Shown: positions 11,056-22,760, counted from the first letter of the stretch. The stretch is DNA of 64,000 nucleotides from Gnetum montanum (GCA_015680685.1 MNCI01026977.1:39634-103633); one strand, 5' to 3'. Notes: a model not told the origin generated them from the letters alone. Program-made: numbers and translations.

Positions 11056-11616
11056 TAAGTTAAAAGAATCCACAAATCCCCTTGATGTCACACCCTTTGC
11101 ATTTCCACTTGGTTCTTCATCCTTTTGTCTACGCATAATGATCATAGATTTATTCTTAGTTTTATTATGAAAAGAGTATCATTATGGTCATGGTAAGAGC
11201 CTCTTATTATTTGAATGGATGGATGGGTGTTGTGGTCTCATTGTATAGATAATTAGTCACTTATGATTGATAATATAGAGAAATATTCACTTTATTGGGA
11301 CTACGAATTGCCTTATTTGATGTGTTCTATTAAAAATTGATAAAATATATACAAGTAAAAGGAGACCAAAACATGAAAAATTAGAAAAGATATCAAGAAT
11401 TAAAAAGATAAAAAGAATGAAAAATATTAAGGAATATGAAAAATTCAAGAAATGAAAAAGTATAAAAGAATGAGAAGATATCAAAGAATGTAAAAAAATT
11501 ATTAAGAAAAAAAAAGGTACAATAAAAAATTATAAACCACAAAAAAGTTAAAAATAAAAAAGTTAAAAAGCACTTATTAATTCCTAAGTTAGAATAAGGC
11601 CTCTTCCCATGACTAA
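11056..11616 (-). other. Spacer of M2 (second part) with T-rich tract
   Basis: Continues the M2 spacer after the solo LTR and is colinear with 5610-6110 of M1. On the minus strand 11340-11575 is a long T-rich tract. At 11601-11616 the minus strand reads TTTAGTCATGGGAAGAGG, the equivalent of the post-integrase PPT-like run, next to the point where pol has been lost. Confidence 0.55.
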
Positions 11617-11639
11617 ACTCATGGCCAAGTGTTCAAAAA

Positions 11640-14284
11640 ATGCATCATAGATCCCCTAGATCATACACTCTGGGTTGCTCACTTACCATCCTTAGTGATT
11701 TAGTTTTTCTATTATTGTCCCAGGTAATTTTGATGGTAATTGAATCTTGATCATCTAAGTCCTTATTTCCTCTATTTTTTAGTGTATGATTATGGTATAA
11801 TATTTCCATTTGTGAGCTCTCAATTAAGGTTATTTTCTTAGAATAGGAGTTAATAAGTGGTTTAGATGTTTCCATGCATGTTTTAGACACCTTTAGGTTC
11901 TTAGTTTTTGGCCACTAGGTATCTTTTGGTTTAGTGGTCCATGCTTCCATTTGTCCACACACTTTTTTTTCACATCTATTGTGTGTTGGTATAGGGATTA
12001 TGTTAATACTTTGAACTTTTGGCCCACAACTACATCCTTTATCATTATTAGTGATGCATGGAATTGCTTGTCTCTCCACAATGATAGGTTCATCTGCTAT
12101 GTTTGCATTGGAGCGGTAATGGGTGTTGGACCTTGTGTAGGATTTGGAGACATTTTTTTGGTGAGGAAGGGTGTTGCAACTAGCTATCATTGTGTTGGTT
12201 TTGATGAGCTAGTAGGTCTATGAGTTTTGTGCTTAAGTGTGAAAACTATCCTAAAGAAAGAATCTTTTTGAGATTGTGGTTGAGATCTACTAGCATTATC
12301 ATTTACATGTATGTTTACAACATAAGTGGCATTCTTTTGTTGATGTTGTGGTACTAATCCTTCCTATGTTGTTAGTGGTGACATATGATAGAGGAAATTA
12401 TGAGAATATTGAGGATGTTGCGAAGGATAAGAGGTTTGAGATGGTGATCCCCTAGGAGATGTTGCAAGTTTATGATATTTGGGAGAGTGGTAGTAGTGAT
12501 TTGAGTTAGAGGAAGTAGAATCATTTGGAGAAATAGGTTGTTAAACATAATATTCATATGGGTCTTACTAGTAATAAGGGTATTGCAAGTTTGTTGATTG
12601 CATCCCCCATGACTGTTGGTTTTGCCATTGTGAGTGATAGTAGTTTTGAGGTTGATAAGAAGTTCCACTAGGATAGTATGGTTGGTTGTAGGACTATCTA
12701 TAATTACTTAATGAGTAAGGTAATTTCCTAGGAATTTGCTTTTGTACAAACTTGGGATTCAAAGAAAAATCTCGAAACTCTTGTAGATGTAACATAATTG
12801 GGCAATAGCTCTTTGGATGGTCATATTGGTAGATGTCACATCCATCATCCTCTTCTGTGGTTGAGTCTATAGCCTCTTCTCCTACAACTATTTTTCCTTT
12901 TTTCCAATAATTGTTCCTACCTATTGCTTTGCTTGTTTTCCTCTTCTTGTTTTGATCACTTGATCCTTTTTGTGCTACCCTCTCCTCTAAGGTTTTCATG
13001 TAAGTTGTGACTTTTTCATTCATTAACTTCCACATCTTATCTATCCTTGCTCCAAGCTCAACAATAGACTTGTGTATTGACAAGGTTTTTTGTGAAATAA
13101 CCTCATCAAGATTTGCCTCTTTTTCCACATCATAGATATGGATCCTCTTCATTTGAAGAGTTGGATTCCAATTAGATTCCTATACATTCTCTCGTTCACA
13201 TAACTCCTTCTTCTTTTGCCACCTATTCAACTAGCCTTTGTATTTGATGAGCTTTTAATTTAGATAATCAACCATGGGCATAAATTTCAAAGTCCCCCTC
13301 ATTTTATTATGAAGTCTATCTATGATGTGGGGAAGCTACTCTTTTGGAGAAAAACCATGGCTTGGACATCTATGTAGTAGAGAATAGTATCTATTCAAGG
13401 CCACATCCATGGATTCCATTTGTTCTTGCTTCCATCCTTGGATTTTTTTCTGAAGTTTGACAATCTTGCATAGGTTCAGTATTTTTTGTTGGAAAAATCT
13501 AGCATTATGGACCACCAGTGGATTGAATCTGGTTCCAACGATCTATACCAACTTTTAGCTTCATCTATTAGTGTCCTAGGAAAGAGCTTAAGCTTTTTCC
13601 ACTCACTCTCGATGTTCTACAAGGTGCAAGAATCATGGAAGGCTTGTAAGTGATGTTGTGGATCAAATCTTATGGCCTCCCAAAAATTTAGGGATGTTAT
13701 TCATATCAAGCCTTTTGATATGACTTTTTCTTTTATGCATGTGGGGTATTCTAACTACCTTCATTATCTACATCATGCTCCTAGTAGCCAACAAGGGTTC
13801 ATCACCATCAAACATGTTGTGGTGATGATTTCTATTTCTATTTATCTAATTATGATGATCTCGTATAAATGATGTCATCTATTTCTATTTCTATCTTCGT
13901 CTTGACCCCTTAGTATATCTCTATTTGTATACCTACATTCATCCTTGTTAGAACTAAACATGGAAAAGAAAGAGGAAGAGATGGGGAATTGGAAGAATCA
14001 CCATGGCTACTATATTTTCCCCTCTGGTCCCTTGATTTATCTCTTCTAGGTTTGGAGGAGGTCTTAGGCCTTGAGGTCCTCCTTATTCTAGGATTTACTC
14101 CATCTCTTCTAGGATTGTCTGCATTAGTTAAACGTAGTCTTTGAGTGTATTGTGGATCTAAATGAGCAAAGGAAACTCTTGCTTGTGGTTGTTTTCTCCA
14201 ATTTTCCTAAATATAGATCCTATCATTTCTCCTACTGGTGTTGTCATCATATGATGCATTATTGACCCTATGTGAAGAAGACAT
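11640..14284 (-). pseudogene. Gag region of M2
   Basis: The minus-strand start at 14284 gives MSSSHRVNN, like MSSHRRD of C2 and MSSFHRS of C3. Basic, Arg/Ser-rich sequence follows, then a capsid-like region with DMNNIPKFLGG and KIQGWKQEQMESMDV. Next is the segment 13152-12694 with ELGARIDKMWKLMNEK and the zinc-knuckle-like DDGCDIYQYDHPKSYCP, in which the second Cys is Tyr. The Gln/Pro/Tyr-rich tail is seen near 12660-12400. Sequence 12190-11640 belongs to the end of gag or a linker and is not clearly assigned. The N-terminal domain that C1, C2, C3 and C4 have after MSSH is not visible. Several shifts and stops are present. Confidence 0.65.
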
Positions 14285-14397
14285 GGTTTTATTTAATAAT
14301 GTATGTGACTTAAAATATTAATGTTTTCTAAAAGATAGATCATTAATACTTTTACAGCAATTGTTTATGATATAACTAATCTAGATAACTAGCACCA

Positions 14398-14415
14398 TCC
14401 CTGGAAATGGTGCCA
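14398..14415 (-). other. Primer-binding site of M2 (tRNA-Asp type)
   Basis: The minus strand reads TGGCACCATTTCCAGGGA one base after the LTR end, close to the complement of the tRNA-Asp 3' end (TGGCGCCGTTGCCGGGGA) used by Athila elements. The differences are mostly C/T or G/A changes. Confidence 0.75.
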
Positions 14416-14416
14416 A

Positions 14417-15292
14417 TGATGAGTTGTAGGCACCCCTATGCCCAACCATATGAATTACAAGCATTCACACATGATCTAGTCAAATTTTGTGGATGGGACT
14501 AGTTGTAGCATCTAGATTGTTAAGCATTGATTATAGGATGTTGTCTTCCCACATGGACTAGTGGTAACTTTTTCACATGTGGTTTAGTCCAAAGTAAGGC
14601 ATATGATGGTTGATGTTGTTGCAGTGTTATGCTAATCTTAATAGTAATGGAAAAGCTAATTATTTAATCTAACTAACAACAAGAAGGTAAATCTAAACTA
14701 GCCTAGAGCGATGAGCATATGGTCCTGGCTTATCATACACATCTTGGGCTTATGTAATCATTACTTGGTTACCAAGAATTATGCTATTGGGTGAACCAAG
14801 CAATAACACTACTGGAACTAGCAAATGATTACACTTAAATGCTTGCAACTAGTTGTACTCATTTTACTTGCTAATGAACAAGTAAAGTAGAATACTTGGA
14901 AATGTAAATGATTAAACTAAGAAAATAGTTAAAAACTATGCTAAGTAAAACAACAAAACTAAAGTGGATGTTGCAATGATGAAAAGCAATCTCTATCTTT
15001 ATTTTTGGACATGAACTATGCCCAAGTACACTTCACACAAATAAAGATTTCATATAATTACTCAACACCACATTGTGAGAATTCACTCTCTATTGCTAAG
15101 TTACAAAAACAAACTAACATATTTCTATTACTATATGATCGAAAGATGTCCAATACATGGTGGGAGTATCATATTTATAGCCATTTATTATAATTGTGAT
15201 AGTGCATTTACGACATTGCAAAATAGATGTGACATTACATCTATGATTGCAACATCGTAGATGTGAAACCTTAGCTAATTCACACTCTATCA
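14417..15292 (-). mobile_element. 5' LTR of M2 (type D)
   Basis: 876 bases with ends CTCATCA (14417 side, minus orientation) and TGATAGAG (15292 side). U3 contains repeated GATGTTGCAA and ATAGATGT/ACATCTA words just upstream of GCTATAAATATG. This is a different palindrome set from types A, B and C, while the rest is recognisably the same LTR. PBS and gag follow directly. Confidence 0.82.
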
Positions 15293-16480
15293 ATCTTAGT
15301 CTCCCATGTGCTTAAATATTTTCACTTCTTTAAGATAACTGCCTTTCTCTCCCTTGAAGACTTTGGAACATTAATAACAACCTTCAACTACTCCATGTTA
15401 TTCTCCAAGGTTTGATCGTCATTAGGCCATGCTAATTGATCCAATCTACAATATTAAATACAAAATACATGCCAACATCATTATCCAAAAAAATTTCAAA
15501 ACTATTTTCATTGAGTTAGGCCTTAATTTTGAAAGACTCATCTTCTTAGCTTTCAATTTAAAAAATTTGGTTTCCCCAAATTTTTTTCTATGCAAATGAA
15601 TTCACAAAAAATCATCAACTTCAAATTTGGGCTTTCTCTTGCCTTGATTCCTCTTTTGGAATGCCTCTTTAGCCTTCTTGACCAACTTTTCTCTAACTTG
15701 GACATGCAAGTCTTTCATGTCTTGCATAAATTCAACCCTCAATTATGCTTTCCCATCAAAATGTTTTACATCACCCAATATTCTAGGACTAAAATCATAA
15801 CTTTTCTCAAAAGGCATTTTTCTAATGATGGAAAGAAATGCATTGTTATTATAGAATTTAGCATGAGACAAAATATTCTTTCGTCTACTTGGTTGATTAG
15901 CATATAAACACCTCGAAATTTTCAACAAATATTTATTCACTATCTTAGTTTTTCAATCTGATTTAAGAATGATAGACACTTAATAAGTTTAGCTTGGTTT
16001 TCAAAATTCTCCACAAGAATCTCTAAAAGTAAATAGTAAATTTGAAATTTATATCACTCACAAGAGGTAATAGAATGTCATGCAAACACACAACACGTGG
16101 GAAAAATAGTTTTGCAACATGGAAAGCATCACTTGCCCCCTTAAAAAGAATAAAATATGCCATCTTGGTCAACCTATCCACCACAAAAAAGATTGAATAA
16201 TATCCACTCCTTATTTTTGGAATTCTCCCAACAAAATTCATAGACACACTCTCTTAAGGTAATTTAGGAATAGACAATGACAAGTAATTCCCATCAACTC
16301 CCTTTTTTCCTTTAAATTTTTGACATGTTAGGTACTCCTTCATAAAATTTAAAATTTGGGTAGACATACCTAGCCAAAAGTAGCTTCTCCCAATAAAATC
16401 TAGGATCTTATCTCTCCCCATGTGGATTTTCATCCCTGCACAGTGTTTTTTCAAGATGCTCTTTATCTTAAACTCACATT
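15293..16480 (-). pseudogene. Chromovirus-like integrase (degenerate)
   Basis: On the minus strand KIHMGRDKILDFIGRSYFWL and CQKFKGKKG give the zinc-binding region and its end. SMNFVGRIPKIRSGYYSIFF, VVDRLTKMAYF and DAFHVAKLFFPRVVCLHD match the integrase core of Ty3 chromoviruses (Reina/CRM-like wording MDFVxGLPKT...VVDRFSKMAHF). The C-terminal part is visible near 15590-15900 as a Lys-rich reading with shifts. It is clearly a different Ty3 lineage from the Athila-like copies. The left edge is the M2 LTR at 15292. Confidence 0.75.
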
Positions 16481-18115
16481 TGGAAATACATACCTTGTCA
16501 TTCTTGAATAGGGTGTCGTTTTGGATGTGGTAATCCCTTCATTAATTAACTCTTCTAGTTAAAGGCTCATTCAAATTCTTCTAAACCTATCCAAAATCAA
16601 CCTCATCATTATACAAATGAACAAAATCATTTATATCTCTCACTTATGGTAAAATGAAATTCATAACATGCATCCTTGATAATACATCAGCCACAACATT
16701 GCTGTAACACAAAATTGAATTCTTGCAATTGTGTCATCCACTTGATGTATTTGACATTTAGCTCCTTTTGGAAATTCAAAAATTATAGTGCCTTATGATT
16801 ACTCATCAATAATAACTCTTTGGAAAATAAGTAATGTCCACAATGCTTGGTCACTTGAAGGATAGTGTACAACTCCTTATAAACATTGTACTTCTACCAT
16901 GATCCATTAAGCTTATTAGAGAAAAATGCAATTGGTCTTTTCTCTTGGTATAGAAATGCTCTAATTACTAGTTCACTAGCCTCCATTTGCACTTAAAAGA
17001 TCTTCTCAAAATTTGGAATTATAAGTACTAGTTCACTACCAATCTTCTCTTTGAGTAAGTTAAAATAAAGAATGTACCTCTCCAACATTCTTTAGTGTGG
17101 GCCACTTCTTTATGGTCTTAACCTTGACTACCTTCATCTTCGCCTAATTTTTAGAAATTGCATGTTTCAAGTATGTGCTCTCTCTCTTCAAGAAGTTTTA
17201 TTTCTTAGTGTTTATCATTAATTTTTGCCTCATCCATTTTTTGGTACATAAGCCTCAAATGATTAATGTGCTCCTCCATATTAGAGTTGTTCATCAAGAT
17301 GTCATCAAAGAGGATAATGTAACATTTTCTAATCAACTCCTTGAGCACATCATGCATCAATCTTATGAATGTAGTATGGATATTTGTCAATCTAAATGAA
17401 ATCACAAGTCATTCAAATAAATCATCCCAAGTTTTGAACATTGTCTTCCCTTCATCACTTGGCTTGATTCTAATTTAATGATGTCCACTCTTCAAATTAC
17501 TTTTGCTAAACTCCTCAGCATGCGTTAAAGAATCAAGAATATCAGCCATCCTTGAAATAGGAAAATGATATCTTATCATAATTTGATTCACTACCATTAA
17601 GTCAATGCACATTCTTCATTCTTCACTCTCCTTCTTAGAAACTAGCATTGTTGGAATTGTACAAGGTAATATGAACTTCCTTACAAATTCAATTGCAAGA
17701 AGCTCTTCCAATTTTCTTTGAAATTTTTATCTCTAATTTTGTATTATTTGATACACCCTCTCATTTGAAATTGTAGAACTTAGTATGAAGTCAATTTGAT
17801 GCTTCACATTCCTCATAGGTGGCAAACCTTCCAGTTTTTCTTAAAGACATTTGATAATTTCTTACTTAAATCCCTAAATACTATTGGAAGTTGATATTAC
17901 TTAGTCATCAATTATGCAATTGTATATACCACCACAAAATCAATGCTTGCCTTGTCATGTTTCTTAATGTGCTCATTCTTACCCAACAAAATTAAAGATC
18001 CATTTCTTAGGAATTGATTCCTCACTTGCGTAGCTATCATTGGAATCAATTCATGGATTTCATCATCGTTAGCCATTAACTAAACATTCTTGGCATCATC
18101 AAGATTAGGAGGCAA
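16481..18115 (-). pseudogene. Chromovirus-like reverse transcriptase and RNase H (degenerate)
   Basis: On the minus strand the RT reads LEGLPPMRNVKHQIDF, PCTIPTMLVSKKE, MCIDLMVVNQIMIRYHFPIS, SGHH then IRIKPSDEGKTMFKTWDDLF. It continues with HTTFIRLMHDVLKELI and the catalytic box ILFDDILM (family YFDDILIY). Both catalytic aspartates of the box are kept. RNase H should lie at about 16480-17000 but is strongly decayed there. Stops are present. The upstream limit near 18115 is where recognisable coding ends; no protease or gag of this element is seen. Confidence 0.75.
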
Positions 18116-18504
18116 ATTTATTTTTGAAAATTTAGAAATAATAAAAGAAAAATCTATATAAAAACTAGAAAAAATCAAAAACCATAAATATAAATACATT
18201 GACCATGTCAAATGTATTGAAGAAGAAGATGAAACCATTTAGGTAAAAAATAATGAAATTATGGAGAGGTGGAAAATTTATTTTTAAAAATTATTAAATA
18301 AAAAATTTCCAAGAAAAAATATATAAGAAGAAAAATCATATTTTGATATAGAAAATAATTTTTTCTTCCTTGAGGTAAAGATAATCTTATCTAAGTGAAA
18401 AATAATAGAAATATTTGAATAGATAAAATTTGTATAGAAGCTTTGAGAGTATTGGGAAATATAGAAGCTTTATAGTTGACACAATTATTTAACAAACTAT
18501 AGAA
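18116..18504. other. AT-rich sequence, nothing recognised
   Basis: Strongly A-rich sequence between the chromovirus pol and the LINE fragment. I see no reading frame, repeat end or RNA gene. Confidence 0.5.
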
Positions 18505-19196
18505 AAACATTATTATTCTTATTTATAATAATAAAGAAGATGTAAAAAACTATGCAAACTATAGAGGGATCAAGCTTATAAGCCATACTATGAAGCTTCA
18601 AGAGAGAATTATAGAGTAGTATCTTAAACTTGAATCAAAAGTGTCAAAAAACTAGTTTGGATTTTTGCTAAGGAGAAAGGCCATTTTTTTGATATTATAA
18701 TTAATGGAAAAATTTAAAGAAACATAGATAAAATCTACATACAAACTTTGTCAACTTGGAAAAAGAATATGATAAAGTACATAGAGATATTATTTGGTAG
18801 ACCTTACAAAGGAAAAAATCTTTATTAATATATTAAAACTAGAATTGAATTTTTTTTATATACATCCATTAAGATCCTTTTGATCTATCATACTAATTTT
18901 TGAAATCCTTTTTATAGAACTATTTTTATTATAACCCATTGTTATGCAATGTAAATGAACTTATGACCCAGGGGCACCAACCCAAGACTCTTACTGCTAA
19001 GCTAATACCTAATTGTAGAATTAGGACATGTAAAAGAGGTTTCTACTAGAACTGGAACAACTTGTGGAATTACATCTAATTTTCTAGCCATACTAGGTTT
19101 TTGTAATGAATTAACTAAAGAAATATAAGATGAAATTCCTTTGTGTATGTCATTTGTAGATGATATTAGATTGGTGGATACAACTTGAGCCAATAT
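18505..19196 (+). pseudogene. LINE reverse transcriptase fragment
   Basis: Plus-strand reading gives NYRGIKLISHTMKLQERIIE, the typical start of plant LINE RT. It is followed by FGFLL, LEKEYDKVHRDIIW and, after an interruption, ELTKEI, DEIPLCMSFVDDIRLVDTT. FVDDIRLVD corresponds to the catalytic FADDIVLVD. Several stops, a deletion before ELTKEI and an inserted stretch at about 18846-19020 show that it is dead. No endonuclease domain or poly-A tail is seen, so it is an internal fragment. Confidence 0.75.
18846..19020 (-). repeat. Insertion in LINE RT with tRNA-like A-box word
   Basis: About 175 bases interrupt the LINE reading. The minus strand reads TATTAGCTTAGCAGTAAGAG near 19008-18985; TTAGCTTAGCAG fits the pol III A-box pattern TRGYNNARNNG. 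A B box is not clear. It could be a short SINE-like insertion or an unrelated fragment. Confidence 0.3.
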
Positions 19197-19312
19197 TATA
19201 ATTAGTTAATAGATGTTTCTCTAGTGGATTTGATTTTTTTCTAGTGGAATTAATTTTTCTTTCTTTGACTTTTCTCTAGAGAATTTGATCACTCTAGAAT
19301 TTTCTTATGGGG
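19197..19312 (+). other. Target-site flank of C2
   Basis: The last ~35 bases (TTTGATCACTCTAGAATTTT and beyond) are similar to 62048-62070. Sequence to the right of C2 (31886 onwards) continues that same match, so this appears to be the left part of an older repeat split by C2. Confidence 0.5.
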
Positions 19313-20091
19313 TGATGAAGTGTCAAAAGTCACTGCATCGACTGGGCCGCATCGACGCGGCCCCGTAGACGTAGCCACCCCACGTCGACGGGGCCTCGTA
19401 TACACAACACCCTTCCCGAAACTATAAATATGAGGGCCTTCCGCCTCATTTAGGCATCTTTTTGAGTAGTGATAGCAAAGCTCTTGCAGTTTGCTCCCAC
19501 AAGAGATAGAATATTTTCCAAGTGCCCGCAGCAGGTGTATGAAAAGCGATCGAATCTTTATTCGAGCATTGATGTATCTGAGCCCGTTGGTGTGACAGCA
19601 ACAAAGACAAACTATTCATGCAATCCTTGCAGCATTAGACTTAGTTGTTTCAAGCAATCAATAGTTTAAGATGTTTATGCTTTATTAATCAATTGTTTAT
19701 GTTTTATTAGTTACTCGTCAATTATTTATGTTTTCATTATTATAATTTCAATCATTAATGTTCATTCGTAGTTTGTAAAAGACATAAGTATGACCATCTC
19801 GAACGTAATCCAAACACTTGGTAAACCCAACGACGCTTAACATTTGGTAGCCCAACAGTGTTAGGAAATGCTCAGAACATGCTCGGAGGATGGGACCAGA
19901 TGCTTATGCTAGGAGTAGTTAGCATATACATTAGGATAATTAGAGATTAGATAATAGTTTATTCATTACTTCCATACCTCACTTAGTTGCCAAAAAAGAT
20001 AATTAAAAAGATATAAAAATCATTAGCNCTGGATCGTGCGTGAATGCTCGTATTCGTCTGGGTGGGCATAGGGATACCTAGCTGCTCATCA
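19313..20091 (+). mobile_element. 5' LTR of C2 (type B)
   Basis: Starts TGATGAAGTGTC and ends GCTGCTCATCA. U3 has GC-rich palindromic words (CGTCGACG, CGTATACA, GGCCCCG) just upstream of CTATAAATA (19422-19430). R has AGATAGAATATTTTCC. A single N at 20028 replaces about 130 bases that are present in the 3' LTR (about 31695-31823), so the LTR looks shorter than it is. Confidence 0.9.
19423..19430 (+). promoter_or_regulatory. TATA box of C2 5' LTR
   Basis: TATAAATA lies directly after the palindrome cluster of U3 and before the conserved R region. The equivalent in the 3' LTR is at 31088-31095. Confidence 0.7.
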
Positions 20092-20092
20092 T

Positions 20093-20110
20093 TAGCGCTG
20101 TTGCTGGGGA
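20093..20110 (+). other. Primer-binding site of C2 (tRNA-Asp type)
   Basis: TAGCGCTGTTGCTGGGGA, one base after the LTR end, differs from the tRNA-Asp complement TGGCGCCGTTGCCGGGGA at three positions, all transitions. Confidence 0.85.
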
Positions 20111-20259
20111 CTTGTTAGTCTTACATGCGTCATCTGAATTTAGTGAAATTATCATTTAAGTCATTGGATCGGACCTAGGATAGAATTATCTTCGCACACT
20201 AGGCGAATTTAAACTTAATTATAAGGTATGCTGATAATATGGACCATCTAATGTCCAAC
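20111..20259 (+). other. 5' leader of C2
   Basis: Non-coding leader between PBS and gag. An upstream in-frame ATG exists at 20239, but the ATG at 20260 matches the conserved MSSH start of C1, C3, C4 and M2 and is preferred. Confidence 0.6.
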
Positions 20260-22426
20260 ATGTCTTCTCACAGGAGAGATGCATTTGAACCACCGGTGCC
20301 GCAAGAATGTCAGGTGGTATATAAACATCCCAATGAATATGTCCCTGATTTCACATTCATCCTACATCGAGATGAACATCTTCGATGGCGGGACATGAAG
20401 GGTAGCATCGTGCTATCGCCTGACCAAGTAGCTCCTGCGATGCTGTACCACAATCTGGGCAGAATGGGCATCCAGGATCGAGTGGTAGAGTATGTCATGG
20501 AGGACCATGACTTCCGGGACTATCGTCCCATGGAAGCTCAATGGATAAGAGATCAACAATAGGCTGAGAGATATGAACAACATAAGGGGAAACACTTCAA
20601 TAACCCCTTATTCTCACAGGGGCTGCAAGACGATGGAGATCTCGTATTTCATGACACTCATTTGACCGAACTTCACCTGGGGCCGCAGATCCTCCAGTCA
20701 GTCATCCAGAACTAGCCTCCAAGTGACCATGATCCTCAAGGGGATGGTGGGTCACGAAGCAAAGCTAGAGGAGATGATCGCAACCATCACCAGGGTAGAT
20801 GGGGAGATCGACGCTGAAGCAGCAGCGATGCCTCTCCTTCTTCTCCGTCCTCCCCCTCTCCTTCACCTTCCTCCAGCTCAGGTTCTGAGCGTCACAAGGG
20901 AAGGTTGGAGAGAAGGGACGGTGGTAAGCAGGTTCGAGTGGGGAAACGTGAGGGAGCATGCGATCAATCGCGTGGCCCTCTCCAGCATGAAAGAAGGGGT
21001 AGCAGAAATCATCGCAAACGTCATAGTCCCCAACAGGACTATAATTCAGATGAGCCGTTGTTAGCTACTCGGAGCATGCTCTACATTGTAGAGGCAGTTC
21101 ATATCCCAAGTAGGCACATGAAGGACAGCCGGATCAAGTGTGTTGACATGAACAACATCCCCAGATTTGAAGGGGGATACAACTGTGATTCACAGACCCA
21201 TTTGCAGGCATTCCATGATGCTTGCACCCTGCAAAATATCGATAATGATTGGCAACAGTTAAAGCTGTTCCCCCGAACACTCATCAAAGAAGTCGAAAGT
21301 TGGTATCGGTCCTTAGAGCTGGAATCAGTCAGAAGATGGAGTACGATGCTTGAAATATTTAATGACAAATATCAAACGTACTCTAGAGTGGCAAATCTAA
21401 GAAGGCAAATCCAAGGTTGGAAACAAGGGAATCATGAACCCTTGGATGCCTCCATGAGCAGGTACTACTCACTATTGCATCGGTGCCTTGGTCATGGTTA
21501 TTCTTAGCGGGCACAGCTTCACCACATTATTGATGGGATCCACTTTGAAACAAGAAAGACCCTTGGTGTCTATGCCAAGGGACGACTGTCAGAGCTAAAA
21601 GCCCATCAGTTGGAGTGCCTCATTGATTAGGTGGCCAAAGAGGAAGGAGAACTCAGAAAAAGGAGAGTGCTGAAGAATTCAACTAGGATCCTTCCCTTAG
21701 AAAAAGGGGGGTTCGATTTTATGATGAGGACGAAGAGTCACCACTGGAAGTAGTGGTGAATCAGAAGACTGTTCCGTTACAAAATTTTGCATTTGAAATA
21801 TCGGCAAATGTGGATAAAATGTGGGACTCTTTGGATGAAAGATTCCAAAGTGTATTAAAAATTTTAGAAGAGTCCAAAGAATAGGGTAGTAACCATGATC
21901 GACTCAGGAAAAAGGGAGCTGAACATACCCAACACAAAGGTAAGGGAAAAGTTGCTGCAGCTGAACAAGTTGTAGACTCTGACACCGAAGAGGATGATGG
22001 ATGTGGCATATGCCAATAGGAAAATCCCAAGGGATGTTTTCCTGTGGTGTCTCACCTACAAGAGTCTGGGGTCTATGCCTTGAACCCTTATTTGGGACAG
22101 AGGTAGATGCCCCGAAGGTTTCCTTATCCACAAGGTAACCCCTGGCAATTCCACCAACAGCAGCAAGGATACTACCCGAGTGGAACACCTCTGCAACCGT
22201 ACGAGTATTTCCAGCAGTGGTAGCAACCACAAGCATGGGGGATGCCACCACCAAGGCAGCAGTATTCTTACAAGTAGCTAGATCGTTACGGGTACTATGT
22301 TCAGCAGCCCATCTGTTCAAGAGAGTCTTCTAGTCATGCAGCCTTTCCTGGTTACTACCACCCCCTGAATATTTCAAACATCCATCTCCATCACCCAAGG
22401 GGACAAATCCACATCACTTCTACCCT
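20260..22426 (+). pseudogene. Gag of C2
   Basis: Starts MSSHRRDAFEPP. The conserved N-terminal domain follows (HPNEYVPDFTFILHRDEHL). Then comes a basic linker with a Ser/Pro-rich stretch (about 20820-20890). The capsid-like domain is at 21100-21620 (FEGGYNCDSQTHLQAFHDAC, RRQIQGWKQGNHEPLDASM, SRYYSLLHRCLGHGYS) and matches the retrotransposon gag family. The C-terminal part has NVDKMWDSLDERFQ, a decayed zinc knuckle (DDGCGICQ then stop, ENPKGCFP) and a Gln/Tyr/Pro-rich tail. Premature stops occur, for example at 20562 and 21507, and there is one frameshift near 21660. Gag forms the particle and binds element RNA. Confidence 0.85.
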
Positions 22427-22452
22427 CCGTGCTTCAAGAAAGAGCCCCTTGA

Positions 22453-22760
22453 GTGCTTCATCTGGCTTGAGCTAGCAGATTAGTCCATCATCGTTCCTTT
22501 GGGTTTGGTAGAGGACATTGTGACCACCGTTTGTGGGTGGTCCTACCCTGCTGACTTCCTGGTCATCCGTGTTAAAAACTGTAAGGGGAACTTCCCAATC
22601 ATCATGGGAAGAGCCTGGCTAAGCACGGTGGATGCACGACTAGGACTCTAAGATTTGTCCCTAGAAATTTCACAGGATAATCCTTTCGGGAAGATCGAGA
22701 AGAAACGAGTTCCATGCATCACGTATAGTGACTCAGGGTGTAAGTGTGTGCAGCAGCTAT
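22453..22760 (+). pseudogene. Aspartic protease remnant of C2
   Basis: The C-terminal half is clear: VPLGLVEDIVTTVCGWSYPA, DFLVIRVKNCKG and FPIIMGRAWLSTVDARLGL, matching C3 and C4. The N-terminal half with the catalytic D-S/T-G motif, seen in C4 as ALLDSISSVNMI, is absent. The deletion joint carries a 24-base copy of sequence from 23023-23046. The protease would process the Gag-Pol polyprotein. From here to 25990 the pol frame is open except for nonsense codons. Confidence 0.75.

Larger units (their letters stand above)
7178..15292 (-). mobile_element. Athila-like element M2 (pol-deleted)
   Basis: Two related LTRs in minus orientation (14417-15292 and 7178-8045) flank a PBS, gag, an internal PPT-like run, spacer, internal promoter, an ORF2 stub and a PPT. 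The whole protease-RT-RNase H-integrase region is missing between gag (about 11640) and the spacer (about 11616). This makes it a non-autonomous-looking derivative or an internally deleted copy. A type A solo LTR (10100-11055) is inserted in the spacer. The left flank is M1 integrase and the right flank is a chromovirus, with no matching target duplication, so the locus was probably rearranged afterwards. Confidence 0.7.

Noticed and set aside
20723-21064. 113-codon open frame overlapping gag
   Set aside because: It lies in another frame over the gag Ser/Arg-rich linker; the gag frame is supported by homology to the other copies.
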